Part shown: one piece after another, positions 42,311 through 49,358 of the stretch
How positions within the stretch are numbered: position 1 is the first letter of the stretch
How the letters are laid out: each line of letters begins with the position of its first letter
Source of the DNA: an uncultured Acetatifactor sp.
GTDB taxonomy: Bacteria > Bacillota > Clostridia > Lachnospirales > Lachnospiraceae
Reading direction: 5' to 3'
DNA length: 64,000 bases
NCBI GenBank assembly: GCA_947625675.1
Contig: CANQPH010000011.1
Span: 1 to 64,000, forward strand
Notes under the pieces: model-generated
What the model was told of the DNA's origin: nothing
The model's database searches: none
Seen by the model: only the letters and a program-made list of their open reading frames with translations
Program-made: the position numbers and the translations under genes

Positions 42311-42352
42311 TTATTGATTTTATATTGTATTATAATATCAATAATTAGTCAA
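42311..42352 (-). promoter_or_regulatory. BlaI-operon promoter and operator palindrome
   Basis: TTGACT (42347-42352), 17-bp spacer and TACAAT (42324-42329) on the minus strand. The perfect 8-bp inverted repeat TTATTGAT/ATCAATAA brackets the -10, fitting repression by the operon's own first product. Confidence 0.7.
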
Positions 42353-42398
42353 TAATTGGTGCTGAAAACTTTTTGTCATATTTTTATAAAATAATCAC

Positions 42399-42427
42399 TT
42401 GAAAACATGACGCAAAGAGTGTATAAT
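42399..42427 (+). promoter_or_regulatory. Promoter of the XRE-ImmA pair
   Basis: TTGAAA (42399-42404), a 17-bp spacer and TATAAT (42422-42427), 30 nt before the XRE start codon. Confidence 0.8.
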
Positions 42428-42456
42428 ACTCCCAAGAGGCGAAAGGAGGATTTGCC

Positions 42457-42795
42457 ATGGCCACGATTTATGAAAAACTTAAAATGATGAGGGAGAAGGC
42501 GGGCCTGCGGCAGGGACAAATTGCGGACTATCTGGGAGTGACTCAAACTTTCATATCAAAAGTTGAAACCGGAGAGAGAAACCTCACTGTTGATCAGCTG
42601 GAAAGTGTTGTGAATCTTTACGGATATAGTCTCGCCGCTTTTGCGGATACGGAGGAAGAGACCCATCCAATCCAATTTGCTTTTAGAGCACAGGATGTTA
42701 GCCAGGAAGATCTGCGTATCATTGCCGATATAGGGAAGATTGCAATCAATAGCAGATTCATGGCGAAAGCACTGGAGGGATCGAATGTTGGATAA
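42457..42795 (+). CDS. XRE-family regulator (antitoxin-like)
   Basis: 112 residues. HTH in the first 65 (KAGLRQGQIADYLGVTQTFISKVETGERN) and a C-terminal helical region. It overlaps the ImmA/IrrE metallopeptidase gene by 11 bp; such pairs typically have the peptidase cleave the repressor. SD AAAGGAGG. Confidence 0.9.
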   Translation: MATIYEKLKMMREKAGLRQGQIADYLGVTQTFISKVETGERNLTVDQLESVVNLYGYSLAAFADTEEETHPIQFAFRAQDVSQEDLRIIADIGKIAINSRFMAKALEGSNVG

Positions 42796-43540
42796 GTTGG
42801 ACCTTAACACAAAGGCACAGGAACTAAGGGAATTGCTGGGAGAAGATGCCAATTCGCCGGTTGACATTTTTTCTCTTGCGAACCAGATTAATGGACTTAC
42901 ACTCGTGTTTTATCCTCTCGGGGAAAATATCAGCGGGATGTGCGTCCGAGATAATATCATAAAACTGATAGCGATTAACTCGACTATGTCGTATGGTCGT
43001 CAGCGGTTTTCACTTGCCCATGAATTGTACCATCTGTATTTCGATGATGAATCGGGCTTTAATGTTTGTTCTAAAAGGCTTGATCCAAAAAGTGAGAATG
43101 AGAAGTGTGCGGATCAGTTTGCCTCCTATTTCCTCGCACCATACAAGTCTTTGAGAGCGGCAATAAAGAAGACGGCCGGTGACGGCAAGCTATCTATGCA
43201 GCATGTTATTGCGCTTGAGCAATACTTCGGGATAAGTCATCTGGCAATGCTCTGGCGACTGGTCTCGGAAGGGTATCTTTCTTCTGACAAACTAAAAGAG
43301 TACAGTTCCGGAGTCATGTCTGCAGCAAGATATCTCGGATTTGATGATAAGTTGTATAAACCGACACCTATTGAATTGCAGAAAAGAACGTATGGACACT
43401 ATCTGAAGCAGGTAGAAGAGTTACGCCAAAAGGACCTGGTCTCTTCAGGAAAGATCGACGAGCTGTTACTTGATGCTTTTCGCGATGATATTGCGTTCGG
43501 CCTGGATGAAGATGATCAGGGAGGAGATGCAATTGACTGA
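42785..43540 (+). CDS. ImmA/IrrE-family metallopeptidase
   Basis: 251 residues. The zinc protease motif is FSLAHELYHLYF (H79-E80-H83), followed by NEKCADQFASYFLAP with the third ligand region. In known systems the enzyme cleaves the partner XRE regulator on a stress signal. The C-terminal part (about 170-251) is Asp/Glu-rich. A 22-codon PIN-domain remnant overlaps its stop, so the set was probably XRE, ImmA and PIN toxin. Confidence 0.9.
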   Translation: MLDKLDLNTKAQELRELLGEDANSPVDIFSLANQINGLTLVFYPLGENISGMCVRDNIIKLIAINSTMSYGRQRFSLAHELYHLYFDDESGFNVCSKRLDPKSENEKCADQFASYFLAPYKSLRAAIKKTAGDGKLSMQHVIALEQYFGISHLAMLWRLVSEGYLSSDKLKEYSSGVMSAARYLGFDDKLYKPTPIELQKRTYGHYLKQVEELRQKDLVSSGKIDELLLDAFRDDIAFGLDEDDQGGDAID

Positions 43541-43607
43541 GAGGTATTTTTTTGATACAGATTGTCTCTCCGCATTTCTCTGGATTATAATTTTTCAAAA
43601 AATATAA
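43533..43607 (+). pseudogene. Truncated PIN-domain toxin gene
   Basis: A TTG start overlapping the ImmA stop, with GGGAGGAG upstream, reads TERYFFDTDCLSAFLW and then unrelated sequence to a stop at 43605. YFFDTDCLSAFLW is the usual first strand and helix of PIN nucleases with the first catalytic aspartate. The rest of the gene is lost, presumably at the junction with the ABC locus. Confidence 0.6.
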
Positions 43608-43615
43608 AATTGTAG

Positions 43616-43644
43616 TTGACAATCCGCAAGAATGCGGCTATACT
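43616..43644 (+). promoter_or_regulatory. Promoter of the ABC transporter leader
   Basis: TTGACA (43616-43621), a 17-bp spacer and TATACT (43639-43644). The spacer contains CCGCAAGAATGCGG, a 5-bp dyad. The leader to the first ABC gene is about 290 nt. Confidence 0.85.
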
Positions 43645-43732
43645 GAACCTTGGTCACGCAAGCGATGGGAAATGTGTTCCGCAGATTTTCCACCGGCATA
43701 ATAACAAATAAGAAGGAAAGGAGGCAAGGATC

Positions 43733-43816
43733 ATGACCATCAGAACTACTGAAACCGTTAGAACCGTGAAAAACTTGAACAACATGATATTTGTCTCCCG
43801 GGATATAGCATGCTGA
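43733..43816 (+). CDS. Leader peptide of the ABC transporter operon
   Basis: 27 codons, beginning MTIRTTETVRTVKN and ending DIAC, with the strong SD AAAGGAGG. It lies between the promoter and a terminator hairpin, the layout of antibiotic-responsive leaders such as bmrB of Bacillus subtilis bmrBCD, where ribosome stalling or slowing changes leader folding. No run of a single amino acid is present. Homology to BmrB is not claimed. Confidence 0.65.
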   Translation: MTIRTTETVRTVKNLNNMIFVSRDIAC

Positions 43817-43820
43817 TTTT

Positions 43821-43899
43821 TCTTGAAGAAATATTGCCCAATTTATTTTCAAGAGTGAACAGGTACCATGGCTAGTTTCGGAAGCCATGGTATTTTTTT
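43821..43899 (+). terminator. Leader hairpin and intrinsic terminator (attenuator)
   Basis: A weak hairpin, TCTTGAA (43821-43827) with TTCAAGA (43848-43854), precedes a perfect 10-bp stem, TACCATGGCT (43864-43873) with AGCCATGGTA (43883-43892), followed by seven T (43893-43899). The terminator lies 38 nt before the first ABC start codon and after no full gene, so it is regulatory. Confidence 0.85.
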
Positions 43900-43937
43900 G
43901 TGCGGCGATCCGCCGCATCATCAATTTGGAGGTACCC

Positions 43938-46265
43938 ATGAATTTACCCAATAGTTTCTTAAGCGTCGCCAAGAAACACGGCATCAGCGAGCAGGACATC
44001 GTTTTCGCCGCTTCCGCCGATTTCGATGAAGAATATCGTTTCGCCGACTCCATCGTGGCCCTGACGAAGAAGCATCTTCTGCTGGCCGCCTATCCGTATC
44101 GGGAGAAGGTGGAGTATCAGTTCGGCGGATACTCCGGCTGGCAGATCAAGGAGGATGCGAAAAACGCAGTTCTGCTGGAAGAGCCCGCCCTGCAGCTGTT
44201 CGAGCTGGAACGGGTGGAAAAAATGGACGTGATCCGGGAGGTGGGCGCCGGCGTGCTGATGGCGGTCATCGACGGAACGGACCGGAATCTCTGCCGGTTC
44301 TCCAATACCCGGATGGAGTCCTTCCTGCGCATCTGCCGGATCCTGACCAAAATTCAAAAGGGCGAGGAAATCAAACCGGAAGACCTGGACGTGAAAAAAG
44401 GAAGGGAATGCTGCCCCAAGTGCGGCATGATCTATCCGGACCAGGAGCGCAAGGTATGCCCCAAGTGCATGGACAAGAAATCCATCCTTTTCCGGGTGAT
44501 ATCCTATTTCAAGCCTTACCGGGCGGCCCTGGCCGTGATGGTGCTCTGCTATCTGGGCACCGCCGCCTTGAACCTGGTCTGGCCCTACTTGAGCGGCACC
44601 GTCCTCTATGACGACGTGCTGGCCCGGAACGAGGACTTCCTGGCCATGCTGCGCATTCCTGCGGGGAGGTTCACCACCGCCCTGGTGGTGTTGGTCGTGG
44701 CCATGATCCTGTCGAAGGTGGCCATCCAAGCCCTGGGAATCCTGCAGGGCGTCATGACCGCCAGGATTGCGCCGGAGGTCATCGCCCGGCTAAAAAGCCA
44801 GGTGTTCGCCTCCATGGGAAGGCTGTCCATCAGCTTCTATTCCAGAAGGCAGACCGGCGGACTGATGACCAGGGTCTCCGATGATGCGGAAGAAATTTCC
44901 AGCTTTTTCATCGATGGCTTCCCTTATTTCTTTATTAATGTAGGGAACCTGGTGGCCACCTGCGCCATCATGTTTTACCTGAATCCTTTGCTGGCACTGA
45001 TCTCCATCCTGTTCATGCCCCTGCTGGTGGCCATGAGCATGAAAATGATGCCCCATCTGTGGCACTATTACGGCAAACGGCACCGGGCCAACAGGCGGCT
45101 CAACTCCCAGATGAACGAGAACTTCACGGGAGCCAGGGTGGTAAAGGCCTTCGGCCAGGAAGAACAGGAAATGACCCGTTTCGACAAAAACAACACCCGG
45201 GTTCGGACAGCGGAGCTGGACCTGGTCCGCTATGACAATAAATTCTTCGCTCTGTACTGCACCGTGGAGGATGCCATCAGCTTCCTGGTATGGGCGGTGG
45301 GCGGCGCCATGATCATCAGCGGCGCCAACATCGAAGTGGGCATGCTGCTCACCTTTTCCGGTTACGTCGGGCAGATGAAGGGGCCTCTGGAATTCATGTC
45401 CCGGATCATCCGCTGGTACACCGACTGCATGAATGCGGCCCAGCGTATGTTTGAGATCATCGATGCGGTACCGGAGGTCAAGGAAGCCCCCGAACCCCTG
45501 CGGCCTGACAGTCTCCGGGGAGAGATCGAGCTGAAAAACGTGACCTTCAGCTATGACGCCCACAAACCCATCCTGAAGGACGTGAGCTTCCATGTGGACG
45601 CCGGGGAGGTGTTCGGCATCGTGGGGCGTTCCGGTTCCGGCAAATCCACCCTGGTGAACCTGATCTCCCGGCTCTATGACGCCGACGAGGGCGAGGTGCT
45701 GGTGGACGGCGTCAACGTCAAACAGTACGGCTTTCGGGAACTGCGCAAGAACGTGGCCATGGTCTCCCAGGAAACCTATATTTTCATGGGCACCGTGGCG
45801 GAAAACATTGCTTACGCCCGGCCCGAAGCCACCCGGGAGGAAATCATCCGGGCCGCCATCCAGGCCAACGCCCACGATTTCATCTGCCGGATGCCGGAAG
45901 GCTACGACACCATCCTGGGCTCCTCCAGCCGGTCCCTGTCCGGAGGAGAAAAGCAGCGGATCTCCATTGCCAGGGCCATCCTGGCGGATCCCAAGATCCT
46001 GATCCTGGACGAGGCCACCTCTGCGGTGGACACGGAGACGGAGCTGGCCATCCAGAAATCCCTGGAGCAGTTGGAGAGGGGGCGGACCGTGCTGTCCATC
46101 GCCCACAGGCTCTCCACCCTGCGGAACGCCTCCCACCTGATCGTGCTGGACGAGGGCCGCATCACGGAACGGGGAACCCACGAGGAACTGCTGGCGCAAA
46201 AGGGAACCTTCTACAAGCTCAGCGAACTGCAGACCAAGGCGCTGGCCATGAGGGGAATCGATTAA
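43938..46265 (+). CDS. ABC transporter, fused permease and ATPase (first half-transporter)
   Basis: 775 residues. An N-terminal soluble region (about 1-165, PH-like by appearance) and a zinc ribbon (CCPKCGMIYPDQERKVCPKC) precede six membrane helices and the nucleotide-binding domain: GRSGSGKST, LSGGEKQR and ILILDEATSAVD. It likely pairs with 47032-49263 as a heterodimeric exporter of drugs, peptides or lipids. SD TTGGAGG; GCGGCG-ATC-CGCCGC forms a hairpin just before it. Confidence 0.93.
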   Translation: MNLPNSFLSVAKKHGISEQDIVFAASADFDEEYRFADSIVALTKKHLLLAAYPYREKVEYQFGGYSGWQIKEDAKNAVLLEEPALQLFELERVEKMDVIREVGAGVLMAVIDGTDRNLCRFSNTRMESFLRICRILTKIQKGEEIKPEDLDVKKGRECCPKCGMIYPDQERKVCPKCMDKKSILFRVISYFKPYRAALAVMVLCYLGTAALNLVWPYLSGTVLYDDVLARNEDFLAMLRIPAGRFTTALVVLVVAMILSKVAIQALGILQGVMTARIAPEVIARLKSQVFASMGRLSISFYSRRQTGGLMTRVSDDAEEISSFFIDGFPYFFINVGNLVATCAIMFYLNPLLALISILFMPLLVAMSMKMMPHLWHYYGKRHRANRRLNSQMNENFTGARVVKAFGQEEQEMTRFDKNNTRVRTAELDLVRYDNKFFALYCTVEDAISFLVWAVGGAMIISGANIEVGMLLTFSGYVGQMKGPLEFMSRIIRWYTDCMNAAQRMFEIIDAVPEVKEAPEPLRPDSLRGEIELKNVTFSYDAHKPILKDVSFHVDAGEVFGIVGRSGSGKSTLVNLISRLYDADEGEVLVDGVNVKQYGFRELRKNVAMVSQETYIFMGTVAENIAYARPEATREEIIRAAIQANAHDFICRMPEGYDTILGSSSRSLSGGEKQRISIARAILADPKILILDEATSAVDTETELAIQKSLEQLERGRTVLSIAHRLSTLRNASHLIVLDEGRITERGTHEELLAQKGTFYKLSELQTKALAMRGID

Positions 46266-46426
46266 ATCATAAACGAGGCGTTCCGGCGGGCGCACATTTT
46301 CCGCCGGGCAGCCTCCCATCATAAATAAAGAAGCCGGTATTTGTTGTACGGAGAAACACGGCAAATTAACGGCATATTTCAAAAAAAGTGCGGTGCACGG
46401 AAGGCAGCGCAGAAACGAGGTAACAT

Positions 46427-47002
46427 ATGGGACGAGAAAATCAAATGCCGGATCTGCTGGATCTGCATGAGTTCGACGAGGAAGCCTTGAAAAAGGAATC
46501 GGAAGAACTGTTGGAAATGCGCTTCCTGACCAAGGAAAATGCGGTATTCTCCCGGACGGAAGGCGGCTTTATCTCCTTGAAATACGGGGAAAAGGAATAT
46601 TCCCGGGTAGGGGTGTACCTGACCTTCCCCCTGACCATGCCGGAAGAATACATCTCCATCCGGGAGGCGGACGAAAAGGCCAAGGAAATCGGCCTGATTG
46701 AAAAGCTGGCCCAGCTGGACAAGGATCAACAGGAAATGATTCGGGAACAGATCAAACTCCGGTACTTCATGCCCACCATCACCAAGGTTCTGGACGTGAA
46801 GGACGAATACGGATACGCCTACTGGAACGTGGTCACCACCTTCGGGACCTGCCGCTTCACCACCCGCATGAGCGGGGACGCCGTCATTTTCCTGGGCGAT
46901 TCCAGGCTGCTGGTGACGGACATCGACGGCAACCGGTACGAGATCCCGGATTTTTACCAGCTCAGCGTCCTGGAACGGAAGAAGCTGGATTTGTTCATCT
47001 AA
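46427..47002 (+). CDS. DUF1854 protein between the ABC halves
   Basis: 191 residues with the DUF1854 hallmark (YLTFPLTMPEEYISIREAD, LRYFMPTITKVLDVKDEYGY, VTTFGTCRFTTRM). No membrane segment or signal peptide, so it is cytoplasmic. The family is commonly encoded beside this kind of ABC exporter; the biochemical role is not known. It is preceded by GCAGAAACGAGG, the same SD context as the next gene. Confidence 0.88.
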   Translation: MGRENQMPDLLDLHEFDEEALKKESEELLEMRFLTKENAVFSRTEGGFISLKYGEKEYSRVGVYLTFPLTMPEEYISIREADEKAKEIGLIEKLAQLDKDQQEMIREQIKLRYFMPTITKVLDVKDEYGYAYWNVVTTFGTCRFTTRMSGDAVIFLGDSRLLVTDIDGNRYEIPDFYQLSVLERKKLDLFI

Positions 47003-47003
47003 T

Positions 47004-47031
47004 TGCGTAAGATACGCAGAAACGAGGCAAC
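47004..47031 (+). repeat. Hairpin/SD leader element, variant (second ABC gene)
   Basis: TGCGTA-AGA-TACGCA followed by GAAACGAGGCAAC and the ATG at 47032. The stem sequence differs from the TGCCGCC copies but the layout (hairpin ending in GCA, then GAA..CGAGG, then ATG) is the same. The DUF1854 gene has GCAGAAACGAGGTAAC without a clear hairpin. Confidence 0.6.
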
Positions 47032-49263
47032 ATGAAATTATTATACACCTTAACCCCGCCGCAGATCGAGGCCCTCTCCCTGGAACAGGGGGAAAAACTC
47101 TGGTACTGTGTCCCCGTGGATCTGTGGTTCGACAACGAGAAAAAACTGGCCCGGGAAACCTACACCTCCCAGATTTGGCTGGCAGTGACGGACAAACGTT
47201 TCATCGTGCTGAACGACACCCAGGCGGTGGACTCCTATCTGCTGAAGGACTGCGAGAAAATCAAGTGCGAGCATCAGGTCCGCAGCGGCATCGTCACCGT
47301 CTTCACCAGGGACGGCCGGGAAATCTGCGCCGCCCGGTTCTCCATGCGGCACATCATCCGGGTGTCCTATCTGACCCGGGGCGCCCAGGCCATCATCACC
47401 GCCATGGAAGAAGGCCGGATTCCCGGGGAATCGGAACGGGTCAGGAGCATGGAGTATGAAAAATACTGCGAGAAATGCGGCCGGGCCCTGCCCGGGACCA
47501 GCAAATGTCCCTACTGCGAGGGCAAGGCGGATATTTTGAAAAAATTCCTCCTGCTCTGCGGGGATTACATCGGCAAGCTGCTTTTGATCTCCCTGCTCAT
47601 GATGCTGGTGGCCGCCGTCAACCTGCTGACCCCCATGATCCAGAGGGACTTCATCGACAACGCCCTTTACACCGGGAAAGGAACCTGGAAGGACCTGTGG
47701 CTCTTCGTGGGCGTCACCTTTTTCCTGCTGGTAGGCCGGATCCTGCTGGAAGTGGCCCGTTACTGGCATTGTTCCAAGCTGGGAGCCTCCTTGAGCATGA
47801 CCCTGCGGCAGAAGCTGTACTACAAGATACAGGCCCTCTCCCTTTCCTTTATCAACAACCGGAAGCCGGGAGAACTGATGAATCGGGTGTCCAGAGACAC
47901 GAGGCAGATCCGCACCTTCATGGAAGAGGTCTTCGGGGACATGTTTTCCACCCTCCTCACCATGATCGTGTCCCTGGTGGTCATGTTCACCATCAGCTGG
48001 CAGATGACGCTGATGTCCCTGGCGTTCGTGGTCGTGGTGTTCGTCATCACCAAGGCCTTCTACCATTACATCCATGTGATCTATCACAAGCAATGGCTGA
48101 AGTCCGATGACTTAAGCAGCAGCCTCCAGGATATCCTGTCCGGCATCCGGGTGGTGAAGTCCTTCGGCAAGGAGCAGCGGGAAGCGGACCGCTTCATGAA
48201 GAAGACCCGGCAGTTTGCCGATATTTCCAAGAAAAACGAGACCTTCTGGGCCATCTTCTTCCCCATCCTCACCTTCCTCATGGGCTGCGGCACCTACATT
48301 GCAGTCTACTTCGGAGGCATGGACGTCTTAAACGGGCGGATCACCGTGGGCGTGCTGGTGCAGTACATCACTTACTGCGGCTACCTGTTCGGTCCCCTGG
48401 GTTGGATGACCCATCTGCCCCGTTCCGTGATGCAGATGATCACCAGCCTGAACCGGATCTATGACGTGCTGGACGAGGAACCCCTGCTGGTGGACAAGGA
48501 AGGGGCCAGGGAATTCCCCATCGAAGGAGCCTTTACCTTTGAAAAGGTTTCCTTCGGCTACCAGACCTACGAGCCGGTGCTGGAAAACATCACTTTCAAC
48601 GTGAAGCCCGGGGAAATGATCGGCCTGGTGGGCGCTTCCGGCGCCGGCAAATCCACCCTGATCAACCTGATCATGCGGCTTTACGACGTGGATCAGGGCC
48701 GCATCACCATAGACGGTACGGACATTCGGGACATCAAGCGGGAAAGCCTCCACTCCCAGATCGGCGTGGTGCTGCAGGAAACCTTCCTGTTCTCCGGCAC
48801 CATTCTGGCCAACATCAAGTTCGCCAGACAGGACGCCACCCTGGCGGAGGTGATCCAGGCGGCCAAGGCCGCCAACGCCCATGACTTTATCTGCAAGACC
48901 CCTGACGGCTACAATACCTACGTGGGCGAGCACGGCTACAATCTCTCCGGCGGGGAACGCCAGAGGATCGCCATCGCCCGGGCCATCCTCAACAATCCCA
49001 GGCTTTTGATCCTGGACGAGGCTACTTCCGCCCTGGATACGGAGAGCGAGTTCCTGATTCAGCAGGCCCTGGACCGGCTGGTAAAGGGCCGCACCACCTT
49101 CGCCATCGCCCACAGGCTTTCTACCCTGCGGAATGCGGACCGGCTGGTGGTCATCGACAAGCACGGCATTGCGGAAATCGGAACGCACAACGAATTGTTG
49201 GAAAAGAAAGGCATCTACTACGGCCTGGTGACCGCACAGCTGCGGATGGCCGAAGGGAAGTAG
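47032..49263 (+). CDS. ABC transporter, fused permease and ATPase (second half-transporter)
   Basis: 743 residues with the same build as the first: soluble N-terminal domain (about 1-135), a zinc ribbon (KYCEKCGRALPGTSKCPYCEG), six membrane helices and an ATPase (GASGAGKST, LSGGERQR, LILDEATSALD). Both ATPase sites keep the catalytic glutamate, unlike many heterodimers with one degenerate site. Co-transcribed with the DUF1854 gene. Confidence 0.93.
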   Translation: MKLLYTLTPPQIEALSLEQGEKLWYCVPVDLWFDNEKKLARETYTSQIWLAVTDKRFIVLNDTQAVDSYLLKDCEKIKCEHQVRSGIVTVFTRDGREICAARFSMRHIIRVSYLTRGAQAIITAMEEGRIPGESERVRSMEYEKYCEKCGRALPGTSKCPYCEGKADILKKFLLLCGDYIGKLLLISLLMMLVAAVNLLTPMIQRDFIDNALYTGKGTWKDLWLFVGVTFFLLVGRILLEVARYWHCSKLGASLSMTLRQKLYYKIQALSLSFINNRKPGELMNRVSRDTRQIRTFMEEVFGDMFSTLLTMIVSLVVMFTISWQMTLMSLAFVVVVFVITKAFYHYIHVIYHKQWLKSDDLSSSLQDILSGIRVVKSFGKEQREADRFMKKTRQFADISKKNETFWAIFFPILTFLMGCGTYIAVYFGGMDVLNGRITVGVLVQYITYCGYLFGPLGWMTHLPRSVMQMITSLNRIYDVLDEEPLLVDKEGAREFPIEGAFTFEKVSFGYQTYEPVLENITFNVKPGEMIGLVGASGAGKSTLINLIMRLYDVDQGRITIDGTDIRDIKRESLHSQIGVVLQETFLFSGTILANIKFARQDATLAEVIQAAKAANAHDFICKTPDGYNTYVGEHGYNLSGGERQRIAIARAILNNPRLLILDEATSALDTESEFLIQQALDRLVKGRTTFAIAHRLSTLRNADRLVVIDKHGIAEIGTHNELLEKKGIYYGLVTAQLRMAEGK

Positions 49264-49358
49264 AATCGCCACCGTTGCGCAAGCGCTCTGGAATAAAAAT
49301 TAGTTTGAAAAATTTTAGCGGGGAGGCGTTTGTCCCCCCCTATTGATGGAGAGGAATC

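Noticed and set aside
43533..43607. Annotating the PIN fragment as a small functional protein
   Set aside because: Only the first strand and helix of the fold remain, with a single catalytic aspartate.
44790..46382. A 530-codon minus-strand frame opposite the first ABC gene
   Set aside because: Shadow of a conserved ATPase; His/Gln/Gly-rich composition typical of reversed GC-rich coding DNA.
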